A stretch of 64,000 nt of DNA from Oxyruncus cristatus (Eukaryota; Chordata; Aves; Passeriformes; Cotingidae), in assembly GCA_013399855.1 (NCBI GenBank), contig VXAY01007414.1, forward strand, positions 1,111,960-1,175,959. The letters run 5' to 3'. Position numbers and translations under genes: made by a program. The notes beneath the pieces are model-generated. The model saw nothing but the letters and a program-made list of their open reading frames with translations. It did not search any database and was not told where the DNA came from. Position 1 is the stretch's first letter, and each line of letters starts with the position of its first letter. Below are positions 50,201-62,893 of this stretch, one piece after another.

Positions 50201-53200
50201 TTTTCATAGCTATGAACCAAACCTGTGGCCATCCAATCTAGCACCAGGTCTTCAGCAGTGAGCAATTTCAGCTCCATCAAAGAAAGGTACATGAAGGGCT
50301 GTAACAGGCAAGGGTCAGATAAGAGAATCCCTTATAAAATACCTCATCCTAATTCTTAATTTGGGGCTGGCTTTACATCTGAAATGAGAATTTGTCTGGT
50401 CTTTCCACATAGTGTGTTTGTGAGTTCACGATTTTGTATGGATAGGTGAGGGATGTGGAAATAGCATTAGTTACTATAAATAGTTATATATAGTACGTAC
50501 AGCTTTAGATGAAGAGAACATTATTATGGTTGCAAAGTCTAGAACAGTCATTAAGACCGGCTGTGCTTAAGACTGCCTGCAAGTTAGGTCAGATCACATG
50601 TCAGAAAAAGCTGTTCCTTGCACTGCTACCTTTGTAGTAGTGGGTGATACAGTCCTACACTACTTCCAGCAACACACTTGGAGCTCCATTCTCTTACCCT
50701 TGAGACTCTGTGCTCTGGTGTGAAAATTAGTACGAGTCCACTTCACACAAGACTCTGCAGTGAAAAACCCATCACCTACATGATGTTCATAATTTAGGGT
50801 GGATTTAAATTAAATTTCACTTTGCATGATCCATTACTCTGACACTGCTCAGAATTAGCAGCTGCAAAGGCTGCTGAATTTGAGGAACAAAGTTATGCCA
50901 CTTAGCCTTCATAAAGATCATTTTCATCTTCAGGACTGAAAAATTCCACAGGGTTAGATCCATTACGGCTCTCTGCAGGTTTCCTTAGCAAACCCTTTAA
51001 AAGACGAGCTAAAGATCTAACTCTGGCAGTGAAAAGCAGCTAGACACAGTAACTGCTGGACCATTATACTAATTGCAACTTAAATGTTTTAAAGAACAGC
51101 CAGATAAGTTTACCTCAGCTTTGCAAAGGTGTATTATTTAACAAACACATAGAGTACAGTCTTCTTTCCTATCTAGATAATGTAAAGGAGAAAACTTTTG
51201 ACTTTTTTTTTTTGACTGCTGACTTTGGGGCTTTGAATGTTGGCTTTTTCATTTAGTTTAAATCTCGCTTATTGAAACCTTCAGAGCTCATTGAGTAATT
51301 ATCTTTACTCCAGATGACTTACATAGCCATGCTGTGGTGACTTACAGTTCATATTAAACCATGTCAGGTACCATCTGAGGCATAAGTGTATGTGAGCAAC
51401 AAAGCTCGTACTACATAATGTAGAAATTATATATAAACTTATAAAATGCATTCTGTGACATTAATTTTAATTTTTTTATAATACAGATCACAGCATAGTA
51501 CAGATAAGATGCATTTAAGAACTAGGACACTAGTCAGAAAAACATGAGGGGGTTATTAAGTTTGTCTTGATTGTCTTAGGAGTGTTTCTGACAGACTATA
51601 TTATCAGATATCTTCTTAAATGCAGATCCTAGCTGAGTATAACAGCTGAAATGAAATACCAAAGCCAGTGCCTCTAGATAATACATATTAGTCCTAAGAA
51701 TCTATAAAACCAGTCCACCATCATTTGACAGATTCGAAACTGGCTACTTGTATGTCTCAAAATTAAGCACGAAATTAAAACCAGGCACGTTTCCAATAGA
51801 AGTGTATATCAGTGTCTTGGTCCCCAAACAATTTTTTTCCTGGCAATAGCTGGGAAGCAAAAATATTTTCTGATAAAGTTTACAGCCAATGGGAGAAACT
51901 GGGGGAATAGAAATAATGGAGAGAGATCATCACAGCAATTGGGACCATTTAGCACACCAGCTGAAATAATCAATATGCAATTAATACTTCCAGGAACACA
52001 GAATTATTGATACTGTAACAGTCTTTCACTGTTTTAGATTCTTTGTCTTCATTTGAAGGTATTCTGAGATGGACAATAAACTGGTACCTTTTGTATTTCA
52101 CTTTGGTGCTTTAAATTACCTTCAGTATTTAAAAATTTTAATCCATGGTTTTATTTTAAAAAGTGTTTGTTACCTAGAAAAGTCCTAATGATAATTTGCC
52201 TCTAAAAAACTGTCACCACAGAAATTCTGGGAGTACTCTGTGGGAACAGAGGAGAATTGCTTCTGCTCCTGCTTACAGATGAGATGACAAAGCTGCCTCA
52301 TCATTCAGGAGAATGAAGTGTTGGAAATTATACACCCAGCTAACTGGTAGAGCACGGGGACACAAGCATGGAAACAAAGAAAAATAAGAAGTTTAAAATC
52401 AAGATGGCACACAGCTTGCCTCCTCCTTCTTTCTTTTAAATCAGGTTGTTTGTGGGTTTTTTCCCAGAAAAATATGGTTTTTCAAATGTGTTTACAATCA
52501 AGCAGAAGAGAGGAGGAGGAACAGCTGGGAAGACAGAAAACTGCAGAGCAGGAAACCAGATCTCAGCATGTCTGTGTCTGTGCTGCTCACATAACCAGGC
52601 ATAGACCCCTTCAAAATGTAATCCTGTTTGTGTCACTGTTTGCTATACTCCCTAACTGGATTAAAAAGAAAAAGAAGAAGACAAATCCAAATCCTCCAAG
52701 AGCTATCTTTGGAACATCCTCAGAGATTAATGACAGGCTCACGAATAGGAAACTCATTTGTGGTGTGCCTCTGGATTAAGAGGCTGAGGAATTTATAATA
52801 GTACTGGCAGAATAATGGAGAAAAACTCCAAAACAAGCTCTTCAGGTTATTTTCAGATTACTTTGTCATTCTCTTTTTGGGGCTAGTGTCATACAACCAA
52901 CCTGTCTCTTCTTTTGTCCGAAAGAAAAAGAATTTTCCAAGTTTTCTTTATTTGTTTGCTATTTTGCAACTGTTTGGGATTAATTAAGTGGGGATTTGTC
53001 AAGTGTGTGAAGTCTGGCAACGTGCTTGTTACTTTTGGCTCCACAGAAAGGATGATCTACACTGACAGCAAGTTCCCAGTATGTCTGAAACAGTGTAAAG
53101 TAGGGGGGAAAATGAGTAGAACAAAGAATACTTGACACATTCTGTATGTCTATTGGAAGTATTCTGAACATTATGTGATATTCCAAACTTTAAATTGTCC

Positions 53201-56200
53201 AAGAATAGTAACTTGAGCCTCAAATTTCTAAACCTCACAAGTAATTTCCATTCAAAATCATGGTATTGGCTTTACAAAAAATACGTTATTAAAAAAAAGA
53301 CATAGCCCAATGAAACTCATGAAAATTCTTAGGTTATCATTGTTTTCCATGTTGTTGCTGGATATTTAGATAAAATTTTACAGTCCCTTATGTATTATGA
53401 GGACTAGAAACTTAATTTTTCCCAATCGTAAGCTCAACATCCAGTTAATCCACAAGTTAAGGAGCTGGTGCCCTGTGACTCTTGGCAAGGCTACTGGAAC
53501 TGATACAGCCTTGAGAGAAGTTGGTCTTATGTAAACCGTAACATCTTTAGTGCCTGAAATTTAGCTGAAGAATTGTGACTGATGTTTGTGGGAACTGTGA
53601 AAATGGAGACTCTTCTGCACTAGCTAACACTGAGTGAAAAAGTCATGCCAGGTAGAAAAGTGAGCAAGTGTTTTGGAGACCCACTACTCAGGTACAACCT
53701 ATGTGCAACTTCCTGCACAAAAATTTATGTGCTCTGGCTGTCGATCAAGACAGATTCCCTCTCCTTTTCACTCATACAAAATCACATCTATCATTGTTAG
53801 CTGACAGTTCCATTTGTGCACTGTGACCCCTTCAGAGGCAGAAGGAAAGACACACTTGTTCAACACTGAGTCTTCTTTTATCACCTGACATGAAAAGATC
53901 CCTATTTGCCCCATTAATAAACATGATTACATGGCAGGACCTGGAATGCAATGAACTCAGAAACTGGGTGCTAGATGCTGTACAGGTATTATGCAAGAGC
54001 CTCTCAACAGCTTCTGGGTTTAGGTCTTTAATTCATGGTGGGAAAAAAAGTATAAATAATCTTGTAAAAAGAAGCTGCTGGGTTGGGGGGGGTTGTTTTG
54101 TTTGGGTTTTTTTCGACTCTTCTGTAAGCACATAGAAGAACAGCACACATAATAAATACATGCACATATCAAACAAATTTAAATGCTTCAATTATCAACA
54201 CAGTGATGCTGCTTATACTTCACTACTTCACAGTCCTATTTATATAACAAAGTTTATTTGTGTTTAGTAGTGTCAGAAGTTATATTTGTTTAATGGGTAT
54301 TTTGCTTAATGCCAGACTGCTGATTACCTAAACCTTCAGGGGATATGAAGGTTCTACTCCAAGATATAAGTGAGACCTTCTGTACAACTGATTCAAAGAT
54401 ATGTTGCAAAAAACTATAAAGTGCCAAATCTGAAATCTCTAACCAGTTAGTTTGGGAACAGCTGTATTACCAAAATAATTATCAAGATGACCCAAATGAC
54501 CAATATTACCACATGACTGGTGTTGTTTATTGCTTAGTTTAGTTTTGTAATCTCACAATTTTTAAGCTATGACTGAGGGATCTGTTGTACACACTTGGAA
54601 ATGGCAATACTACAACTCCTGATCTTTACATTCACATTTTCAATATTGGCACTTTATGTTGCCCCCAGGTATGCAGAAAGCAGCAATCCTCAGATGTCCA
54701 ACACCTTCTTACTAGCTGACATCAGTGCACGTAAGCAAAATCCTTTAAGGTTATTTTAGTGATCAGTGTGTTCCAAGAAAAGAAGAAGGGTGCTCTCTAA
54801 GTAACTGCTGACACTAGGAGACATTTTGCAGCATAGATCTTCCCTATAGTTATCACTTGGTCCCTGAACTTCTCTACTGCAATTTTTTTAGAACTGTGGA
54901 AGGCTTTATTTATATTTATATTATTATTTTCCAATACATCTTGTCCTAATATTAAAAAAATAAATAAACTAAGAGCACCTTAGAAAAATTTAGTTTGACA
55001 CATGAGTTGAAACTGGGTCTGACTTCGAACTTTCTTATATGGAAAACAACATCTGCAAACCCCTGCAAAACCCTGTGAAATGAAAACAGATGTGAAATTT
55101 CAACACAATGTCTTGCACATGTTTGCTTGTAATTTTTTTCCCTACTGAGTATGAATCAATAAGCATGAGTTAGGTTATCACTATTCAAAGGCAATACTTT
55201 TGTGCTACATCTGCAGCTCCTGGGTCTAATGACAGTTTCTGATACAGGCACATATTAGTGAAAAACTGTCAGTTTTCTGAACCACTCTACTTTCCTGCAA
55301 TTCCTGCTTTTTTATTACTATAATTCTCACCTGTGCTTATGGGCACAGTTGAGACTGTGAAGTCAGTTTTGGAGTTGGAAATTTCAAAATTCCTTTGATT
55401 GCAGTTTTAATTGGATTTATTAATTACCACTGAGCTTTTTAACTATTTTCCTGTTTGTCAAATGTTCTGCACTACACACACAGTTAAAAAAACCCGAAAA
55501 CCACATTCTTTGAAGTTGTAGTAATACAAACATTTCTCTTTTAGGAACTGGGTTAGGTCATGAAAAAGCTGGTAAATAGTCACAGCTTTTCATCTGCACT
55601 GATCTGGTTTGGATGTGAAAGGTTTTGTATCCTATTAACAATCTCCTGAGCTAACCAGCCCCTTAAATGTGATTACAAGGATCACGCATCTAAGACCTTC
55701 CAAAGGGGTTATGGAGCTCTTTTGATCAACTAAAGAAAATATCTGGCAAAGCTCAGGGTTGCTTCAGAGAAACTTATGCATTCAATAAATAACTTATGCT
55801 TTTGGACATCCTTGGTAATTCATTATGGTGGTTGGTACTTATGATCAAAAGAATACTAAGCTAGCTGTAGACAAATTCTGTGGTGGTTTTCCTAGAGGAT
55901 ATTTACTCAGGTGTTGCAGGAAGTATTGCTTCTCTGTAATAAACACCAAAAGGGGAGGAGTTCCTTATATTTGCTACAGGCTGTGCTCAGTTAAGCAGCC
56001 AGAGAGGTCAAAAAGCAGTTCCCCAGAGAGGTAAGTTCTTTGATTCTTATAGTGGTGGTCGCTCTTCTGATAGTTAAACATGCTTGTTTATTTTCTTGAG
56101 GTATCCTTTATATATCTGCTAATCTTTTTGTGCATCACTTGTTATTTGCACATGTGCGTAGTTAGACATCAGAACACCTCCTCATGGGTATAATACTATT

Positions 56201-57129
56201 AAAAGACTAATTATTAAGAAAATGAAATAGATGAAAAGAGGGAACATGTGCCTTAGGTCCCACAAGCCCTCTGTTGCTGACGTCTGCCCAGGATTTGGAG
56301 CCTAGCAGCTGAGGACCCCCTTTTGTAGAAAACTCCCTTTTGTAGGGAGTTCGATGGTATCCTGCATAGCTGGATCCTAAATTTGTTCAGATGTAGTATG
56401 GTCTTTCACAATATAGAAAATACTTCATTAAGTAAATTATAGTCTTAATTTGGTGCCTTAATCACAAGAGTATCTTCCCCCTTTTTCTCATTAGAAGCTT
56501 CTAAGAATATGAAAGTCTGAATGTATCAGTTCCGAAGTAAAAGAGGTCCATTCTACTTATGCATGTTTCTGGTCCATTATATTTCAATGAAGAGTAAGAT
56601 TCTAAAATCAATTGTCTAGCGTGATCTAATATTGAAGATGCTTTGAAAGGGTGTATGTTCATACTGCTTTCATATTTCTCACCCAGTAGTTTAAAAATAG
56701 TTTTTGGACTTGCACTCACAATACTTAATGAAGTTAAAAACCATGTTAAAAGGCAAGGAGGGAGTCTGAAACTAATCTAATCACAGTCTGTTAAAAAGAT
56801 AGCATAGTATAGATGCTGTCTCATGGCATTAAGGATAACTTACCATCACACCAGGTACAGCTGGAGATGATCATGCTTCATGTATCATTTAATATATATA
56901 TGGATGTTGTCGATACATAATATTTGTCTTTATTTCAAATTTATTTTGGGGGAGAGAAGAAATATACTCATACTTGGCAATTTTAAAATCTCATCTGAAG
57001 GTCTTCCTAGATAAAAGTAAACCAATAATTTTTGGGGAAATGAGGGGCAAAAGCCAAGGCACGTTGAGATGGAGAAAGAACATGAAGGAGGGCAAATAAA
57101 GGGAAAAGAGAAGTGTGACTAGGCTGCAT
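47279..57129. other. Non-coding AT-rich sequence
   Basis: Nearly 10 kb with no recognised exon, RNA gene or repeat family. A G/T simple tract lies at 54080-54114 and a small hairpin (AACTCCC/GGGAGTT) at about 56329-56350. Open frames stay below about 110 codons. Confidence 0.6.
54080..54114 (+). repeat. G/T-rich simple tract
   Basis: GGGTTGGGGGGGGTTGTTTT followed by GTTTGGGTTTTTTTC: only G and T until the final C. Confidence 0.9.
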
Positions 57130-57185
57130 GACACCAATTGTGACTTAATCATTTCATGCCTAAGTTTTTCAGCACAATTGGTGTC
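57130..57185. repeat. Inverted repeat, 13-bp perfect arms, 30-bp loop
   Basis: GACACCAATTGTG (57130-57142) is the exact reverse complement of CACAATTGGTGTC (57173-57185). The 30 bases between the arms are AT-rich. Each arm contains the self-complementary core CAATTG. No flanking duplication or transposon family was recognised. Confidence 0.9.
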
Positions 57186-58294
57186 TATTTGACGTGAGAA
57201 TTGTCATTCCGTAAGGACTGAAACTCCTTGTTTGTTTGAACAGTGTCTACCTTTATAGGCTTTGGAGGCTGGTTGTGACTTTCAGTTGTTTAAACTAGGA
57301 CCCTTTCTGCAGCAGCAGTCTGCTATTACTTACACATCATTCAGGATCATCTAATTGAAGTTTTTTTGAGTTTCACGGACCAGGTCACCTGAATAATTAA
57401 TTAATACAGAAGGCAAATGTGTACAACACTCCAAATGGACTCAGTTCGCTGAGTACTATTGTGGGGTTTTGCCTTTGAGGCCCTCTCGATGGAATAGGGA
57501 GTGCTAAGAGGGAATTTCAGGTTTCAGAACTAAGAGACAGTGACTTTGGCACACAGATATCGAGACGTAGACAAGGTGGGCAGCAGTGGTTTTAAGACAG
57601 CACTGCTAGAAGTGGAACGGGACATATCACCAATCACTGAAGTTATGGTCTTTTCTGGTTCCTGTGGCTGTGTCTAAGCACTTCTCAGCTCCTTGCTCAA
57701 AGTCTCAGATGCATGCCAGCTCTGCCTGGGAGGAGAGGTATGAGTGCCCACCATCCCCTTTTTGCACCTGTGTTTCCACTGAGAGGCTTTCAGCCCTTTT
57801 TTGATCAAACTCTGGTCAAACTTCTGCATGATCTGAGGATTAGACTGTCATGCTTGTGCTGGTGACTTGCCATCCACCAGACACGCAGCCGGAAGGCAGT
57901 GGGGTGTCAGGCACTCCTAAGCACAGCAAAAAGCAATAAGAATTTTGCTCAGGGAGGGGAAGCTTTGCAGAGTGTTGTTCAAGCCTAAAAGATATGGATA
58001 TTTTTATAACTGTTTTGCCAGTGCTTCCAACTCCAATTAGTAAAATGGGATTATAAAACTAGGAAGCTCATTTTGTATTTTTATAGGGTCTCTTCCAGGA
58101 GAGGAGGAACAGTTATGAAGGGAAACAGCAGCCAGCAACAAAAGGAGTTAATAAAGGCTATGGGACCTTATATTCTCCCTCATAAATTTCTATGTGCATA
58201 ATGCAGTGCAGTCTAAAAATCTTTTTATACAATAAAGTAGTAATGCTTTGATGATGGAAATTAAAGAGGCCTCTTGTCCTTATATATATCTGGC
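57186..58294. other. Non-coding sequence, nothing recognised
   Basis: No supported exon or repeat family. Confidence 0.55.
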
Positions 58295-58438
58295 TCATGG
58301 CTGTTCAGCTTTGGGGTTTAAGAAGTTTCTATTGATGACTTTCCCACAGTGAGGAATTTTACAAGGTTTCTTGTCCATGTGATTTCTTTGATGTCTGGGA
58401 TGGAATAAGCAGCCCTTCCTGTTACAGACATATTCACA
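58295..58438 (-). pseudogene. Possible degenerate C2H2 zinc-finger fragment
   Basis: The minus-strand frame ending at 58295 contains, in its last 47 residues, a Cys/His pattern: C36-x4-C41, then H47-x3-H51 in RHQRNH, a linker-like MDKKP, then C57-x4-C62 followed by GK (numbering from the Met at 58531). This resembles the H-x3-H, TGEKP linker and C-x-x-C-GK of Kruppel-type fingers. The spacing in the first finger is too short (5 instead of about 12 residues between the second Cys and the first His), and the second finger lacks its histidines before the stop. It may be a remnant of a zinc-finger gene or chance. No gene name is justified. Confidence 0.2.
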
Positions 58439-59622
58439 TGGAAAGACCATCCATGAACTAACTACCTGGTGTCTACTCTGCTTTTGTGAAAGACACAGAA
58501 CATAGATAGCTCTGAAACAAACAGCTCCCATAAAGTCAGACCTGTCTGAAAAGAAAAACCAGATTTAAATACTATTAGAAAAATGGAGGGAGACAAACTC
58601 AATGCAACAGCAGAAGTCTCCGACAAAGGCACATGATCTCTTGTGCTGAGTTCAGCTGCCTCTTTGCAGTGAATGTGCAAGGGATCTTCCAAAGAAAACC
58701 TAAGCAGCATAATTAAAGTCCTCTTGTACCATATAGGAGCTGTACTAATAAAATTCATTCAATTCCCAACTTTTGAGTACTTTGTCTTGCAACTTCACCT
58801 TGCTATTATTACGCCTATGTTGTGCTGCTGTTGTGCTGCTGCCGGGAGGGGAGCCCCTTGAAATGGATAATAACGTGAGCTCGGGGCGTGCACCAGATCT
58901 GAATTATATTTAGCGGTCGAGGTAGGTCCATTAGGTTTCCTCAGGGCAGAGCAGCCATGGGCAGCCCCAGGGCCACGAGCCGCAGCTCTCCCGTGCCAGG
59001 ACCGCGGCCTCTCTGGGCCGCCCGGAGCCGTGTAATCCCCGTGGGGCGGATCAGGGTGCGAGGGCTGTGACCCGGCTCTGAAGGCGGCCGGCCCGGGATC
59101 CCCGGTGGCCGTGTCCCGGGATTGCCGGTGCCTGTGGCCCGGGGCGGCTCCACAGCCTTCGCTTCCCCCCCGGGAGGGGAGCCCGGGCCGCCCCGGCGCC
59201 CCCGCCGCGCCCTGCCCGGGGCGGGCCGAGCCCTCCCGGCTTTGCCGGCGCCTGCGGGGGATTAGCGGTGCAAAGCGCTCGTCCGCCGCTGACCCCGAGG
59301 CAAGACCGCAGCCGGGCCGGGGCCGTACGCAGGAGGAGGAGGGCGAACCCGAGGCACGGCCGCCGGCGGTGGCGCGGCCCCGGCCCCCTCTGCGGGGCTG
59401 GCTCTGCGGGGACCGGAGGTTTCGCTGCGGGTAATCCCCGGCCGGGGAGAGGCGGGCAGGGCAGACGGGGTAGACCCGGTGCCGGCGGCCGAGCAGGGTC
59501 TCTCCACGGCGCCACGCCTCGCTGAGGATCGGGGCGGCCCGGCCCCCCCGGGATGGTGGCCCGGCCCCCGAGGGTGGTGCGGCCCCGGGCCGGGCCCGTG
59601 GCTCCGCCGCAGACGCGGTGTC

Positions 59623-59659
59623 GGGACGGGACGGGACGGGACGGGGCGGGCGGGAGAGG
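59623..59659 (+). repeat. GGGAC tandem array with G-quadruplex pattern
   Basis: Four perfect GGGAC units (59623-59642) are followed by GGGGCGGGCGGGAGAGGG. This gives at least four G-runs of three or more with 1-3 base loops on the plus strand, fitting the standard G-quadruplex motif. It lies in the CpG island about 70-110 bases upstream of the first candidate splice donor. Confidence 0.9.
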
Positions 59660-59732
59660 GTTCCTCGGAGCCGGGAGGTCCCGGCACTGGATATGTGAGG
59701 GTGCGTGTTGGCCCTTGTGCTCTTTCGTTCAG

Positions 59733-59734
59733 GT
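59733..59734 (+). other. Candidate splice donor
   Basis: TTCAG|GTGAAT at the right edge of the CpG island matches the donor pattern CAG|GTRA. A second candidate, CTGG|GTAAGG, lies at 59781. Neither can be confirmed without transcript data. Confidence 0.3.
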
Positions 59735-59753
59735 GAATCCTGCTTGTTTCTAC

Positions 59754-59768
59754 TTTTTTTTTTTTTTN
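59754..59768 (+). repeat. Poly-T tract ending in an ambiguous base
   Basis: About 14 T end in an N at 59768 within the CpG island's right edge. The N probably reflects uncertain homopolymer length. Any frame across it is unreliable. Confidence 0.9.
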
Positions 59769-59930
59769 GTGACTTTCTGGGTAAGGAACGCGTGCGGAGT
59801 AGTCGGGAGCGATGCCTGGAGCGCGTTGTTCCCGCAGTGGGACCAGCCGGGCGCTCCCGGAGCAGAGCAAAGCCCTGCCCGCCCGAGGGACATGCGGGAC
59901 TGTGGCGTGACTGTGGCCTCGGCAGCACAC

Positions 59931-62840
59931 GCGTGAACTCTTACCATGCCCAGTGTACACCCACAACCCGTAACACCTTGCCTGCTAATGCTAAGTGCTA
60001 GCAAATTTGCCTGTTGTCTGTAATGCCCTCCTTATCTTGCTATCAAGTGACTATATCACCTTAATATCAAGCCCTGCCAAAACTCATTGATACAGCGGCT
60101 AAATTAATTTTGAGTTGCCACTTACGCTGCCGTTTGAAGTTCTGAGAAATAAGGAGTGAGGTTGCACATACTGATTTTTATGGCCTTATAAAGTTTGACT
60201 ATGTTAAATAGGAAAATTGAGTGATGCTTTAGCTTTGAAAGCTACGTTATTCTCTAATATATTGATCTAGTGTTTAGTCATTGAAAAATTATTCTCATCA
60301 CTTGCACTGCCGCTCTTCTGGGAACCACAAAATGAGCTGGATATTATTCAGTTCATGGATTACTAATGTCAGTTCATTACCTTTGGTGGCAGAAAGACCA
60401 AATACAATTTGATAATGAACCTTCCCCCTTCTGTTATTAATCTTGTTTTCATGATTGGAATGCCCCTGCATAAATATTATATGTTGGATGACAGTTGCCA
60501 CAAAAATCTTTAGCTCTCATTTGTTTTTAAAATATCGGAGCTTTTAGAATTGACTACAGTAATTAAATTTAGCATTTTGTTTCTATGGTCTTTTCATACC
60601 CTCTTCCTTTAACTAAAAGTTGTCTTAAGAAAAGCTGAGGTGTTGTACTGGTGTCACGTTTAAACTCTGAAGGATTGTCATCCAGTGGGTAGCCCCTATG
60701 CACAAGATTAGGTAGAATGCTTACAGCCCTTGCTGATTCTTTAACCTGCTGCTTAAAAAACCCCTTCTCCAATGGAGTTTCCTGAGAACTGTAAACCTCA
60801 GCATGCAGTGGGACTTTGACTGTTGTGGTGCATGGCAGGGAATGGAAGAAAACCAAGGTGGAACCTAACACTGAAGTAGATCTCTTGCATCTACGCCCCC
60901 TGAAAATGTTCAGAGAGTGAAGAGCTGGAGCCTCCCATAAGCAGGGCTGGCCAGTTTAGTCTGCAGCAAGTCAAAATGTCGTGATCAGCTGAATGATAAT
61001 CAGCAGATGAAATGTCAGTGTGGACACCCAATATGCATTTATCAGTAGAAGGAGATCAGGTGCTGATACCACACAGTACTGTTTCTCTACCACATGTAGA
61101 AGTTTCACAAAGGTCAAGGAGTCCAGAGGCATCAAGTGTCTCTGAAAGCTGTCTTGCCTTATTGGGAAAGTTGTTGCTGGATGTCAGCAAAGAGAAAAAA
61201 TGTCTACAGAAGAAGCAGTTACCCAGCCTTTCAGAGAGTAAACACTAAAAAGTGGCCTCAAAATTGGATCAATTTCTTGCTTGAACAGCACTAAGATTGA
61301 CATATATACTTTGAATTGTGCCCAGGAAATACATTGTCTGATACTAGGTTAAATTTATCACCACTTCTTGCCACTAAGTGCTTTAAGTAACCATTTATTT
61401 CTGCATTTACATTAATTTAGGGTTTGGTTGTTGTATTCAAAGTTTGCTTGGCAATGTCATTCCATGGTGCTCGCCTTTTCTGCATCATCAGAGAACATCC
61501 AAGTTGCCTGACAGCTTTCAGGTCGTAAGATGTGGCTGGCTTGCAGTTTTCCCAACTGTGGCATAGGGCTGATATTAATTTTGTCAGTTGTCAAGCTATA
61601 ACTCTTTGTTTCCAGAATTTAAGTAGGATAGAATTCATTTCATCTAATATGTCTGCAACTGAAGAAGTGTAACTGGTTTCCTCTTGTAGTCAATGGAAAC
61701 TTAGCCAGTAGAATCAACAGAGTCTGAAGACCAAGCTGTCTTATCTTAAGATAGATACTAAGCAGGTCAGGTGAATCATTTTGATTGCTTTGACTGACTG
61801 AAATGGAGTCATGGCATCTAGCTTAGGTTCCAGTAGGTGTATTCTACACACCCGCTTAGGTGAAGCCCACTGAAGTTGATGTGACTTGCGTCTTTCTTAC
61901 TCATGTAAGCGCACAACAGTGAGAGAAGTGGACTGACTGTTAGAAAAGCTTGTTGATTTGTACTGTTCATCTACCATAGCTGGGGCTAATGAGGGGGTTT
62001 TTTTCCTTCTGGAACGTTTCTTGCAGTTGGGAAGGACAATTCTTTAGTTCTGCGAAAACACTAGGGAACATATAGAGTGGAAAGCAGTAAGCCAACTGAT
62101 GTGCAATCAAGGAGGATAATTCAGATAGACACATGCACAGGACAAAAATTATGTAATTATGCAAATTTTGTTGTTGTTTTAGAGTGAAATTATAATGCTA
62201 AGTGCATTGAGCTATTGACAAATTAAGTAAAAAACCCACCCTGTTGTGTTCCAAGCACTTGTCTTTAACTAATTGCCAAACTAGTCTGCTCACATTGAGC
62301 TTAGATTTGAGTAGAATTCCCATTCAGATATAGGTTGCATCATCATTGAAATCAGAGGCCAAATATTCCCCCAGAATTAAATGGGAGTGATATTGGAATT
62401 TCCAGAGCAAAACTTACTCTTCAAATGATGGATAAGATACTGCATAAATTACTCATTACAGCTACATTTATATTAGCTGAGAATATGAGCTGCAATCCAT
62501 GTTCTAAGTTGAATGATCAAATTATTTGGACATTTAACCAGAAATTTTTAGGTGCTAGTTTGATGAAGGGCATATTGTAGCCTCATGCTCTTGGCTTGTT
62601 TTGAGAATTCCGTACCTTTAACTTTCTTATTAAGTACTTGTCAGTGTGGCATAAACTCATGAAATAAGAAGAAATGTGTTTTGGGATTTTATTGTGCCAT
62701 TGCATTTCAGGGCCTCACTGTGCTTTGTGATCAGTACCAGACCAATGAACTTCTAAATTAGATATTGGATAAAGGTGATAAAGGTGGTGAAAAAGTGAAG
62801 TGAGGGGGGAGGTTTTATTTGATATTACAAGTCTTAGCAG
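59931..62840. other. Non-coding AT-rich sequence right of the CpG island
   Basis: No coding exon, repeat family or RNA gene was recognised. If the island drives plus-strand transcription, this would be the start of its first intron. Confidence 0.5.
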
Positions 62841-62893
62841 TCTTTTTTTCTGTTTGTTTGGGTTTTTTTGTTTTGTTTGGGGATTTTTGTGTT
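62841..62893 (+). repeat. T/G-rich simple tract
   Basis: TTTTTTTCTGTTTGTTTGGG followed by more T/G runs (TTTTTTTGTTTTGTTTGGGG). One C interrupts it. Opposite strand sense to the A/C tract at 63922-63990. Confidence 0.85.

Larger units (their letters stand above)
58840..59930. promoter_or_regulatory. CpG island, probable promoter or first-exon region
   Basis: About 1.1 kb of strongly GC-rich, CpG-dense DNA stands out from AT-rich flanks, with CpG densest from about 59080 to 59660. GC-box motifs (GGGCGGG and variants) and tandem GGGAC units lie in the right half. On the plus strand, good splice-donor motifs occur at TTCAG|GTGAAT (GT at 59733-59734) and CTGG|GTAAGG (GT at 59781-59782), so a plus-strand transcript with a non-coding or partly coding first exon is a reasonable reading. 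The long open frames here (up to 377 codons, minus) are low-complexity R/P/G/A-rich, cross the ambiguous base at 59768, and look like by-products of GC content. No coding exon was identified downstream, so the gene is unknown. Confidence 0.8.

Noticed and set aside
56310..56352. Small hairpin with duplicated CCCTTTTGTAG
   Set aside because: Arms are only 7 bases (AACTCCC/GGGAGTT) and the direct duplication is short, well within chance for 64 kb.
58795..59928. 377-codon minus-strand open frame across the CpG island
   Set aside because: Composition is R/P/G/A low-complexity as expected of GC-rich DNA, overlapping frames on both strands are equally open, and it crosses the ambiguous base at 59768. 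No domain is visible.
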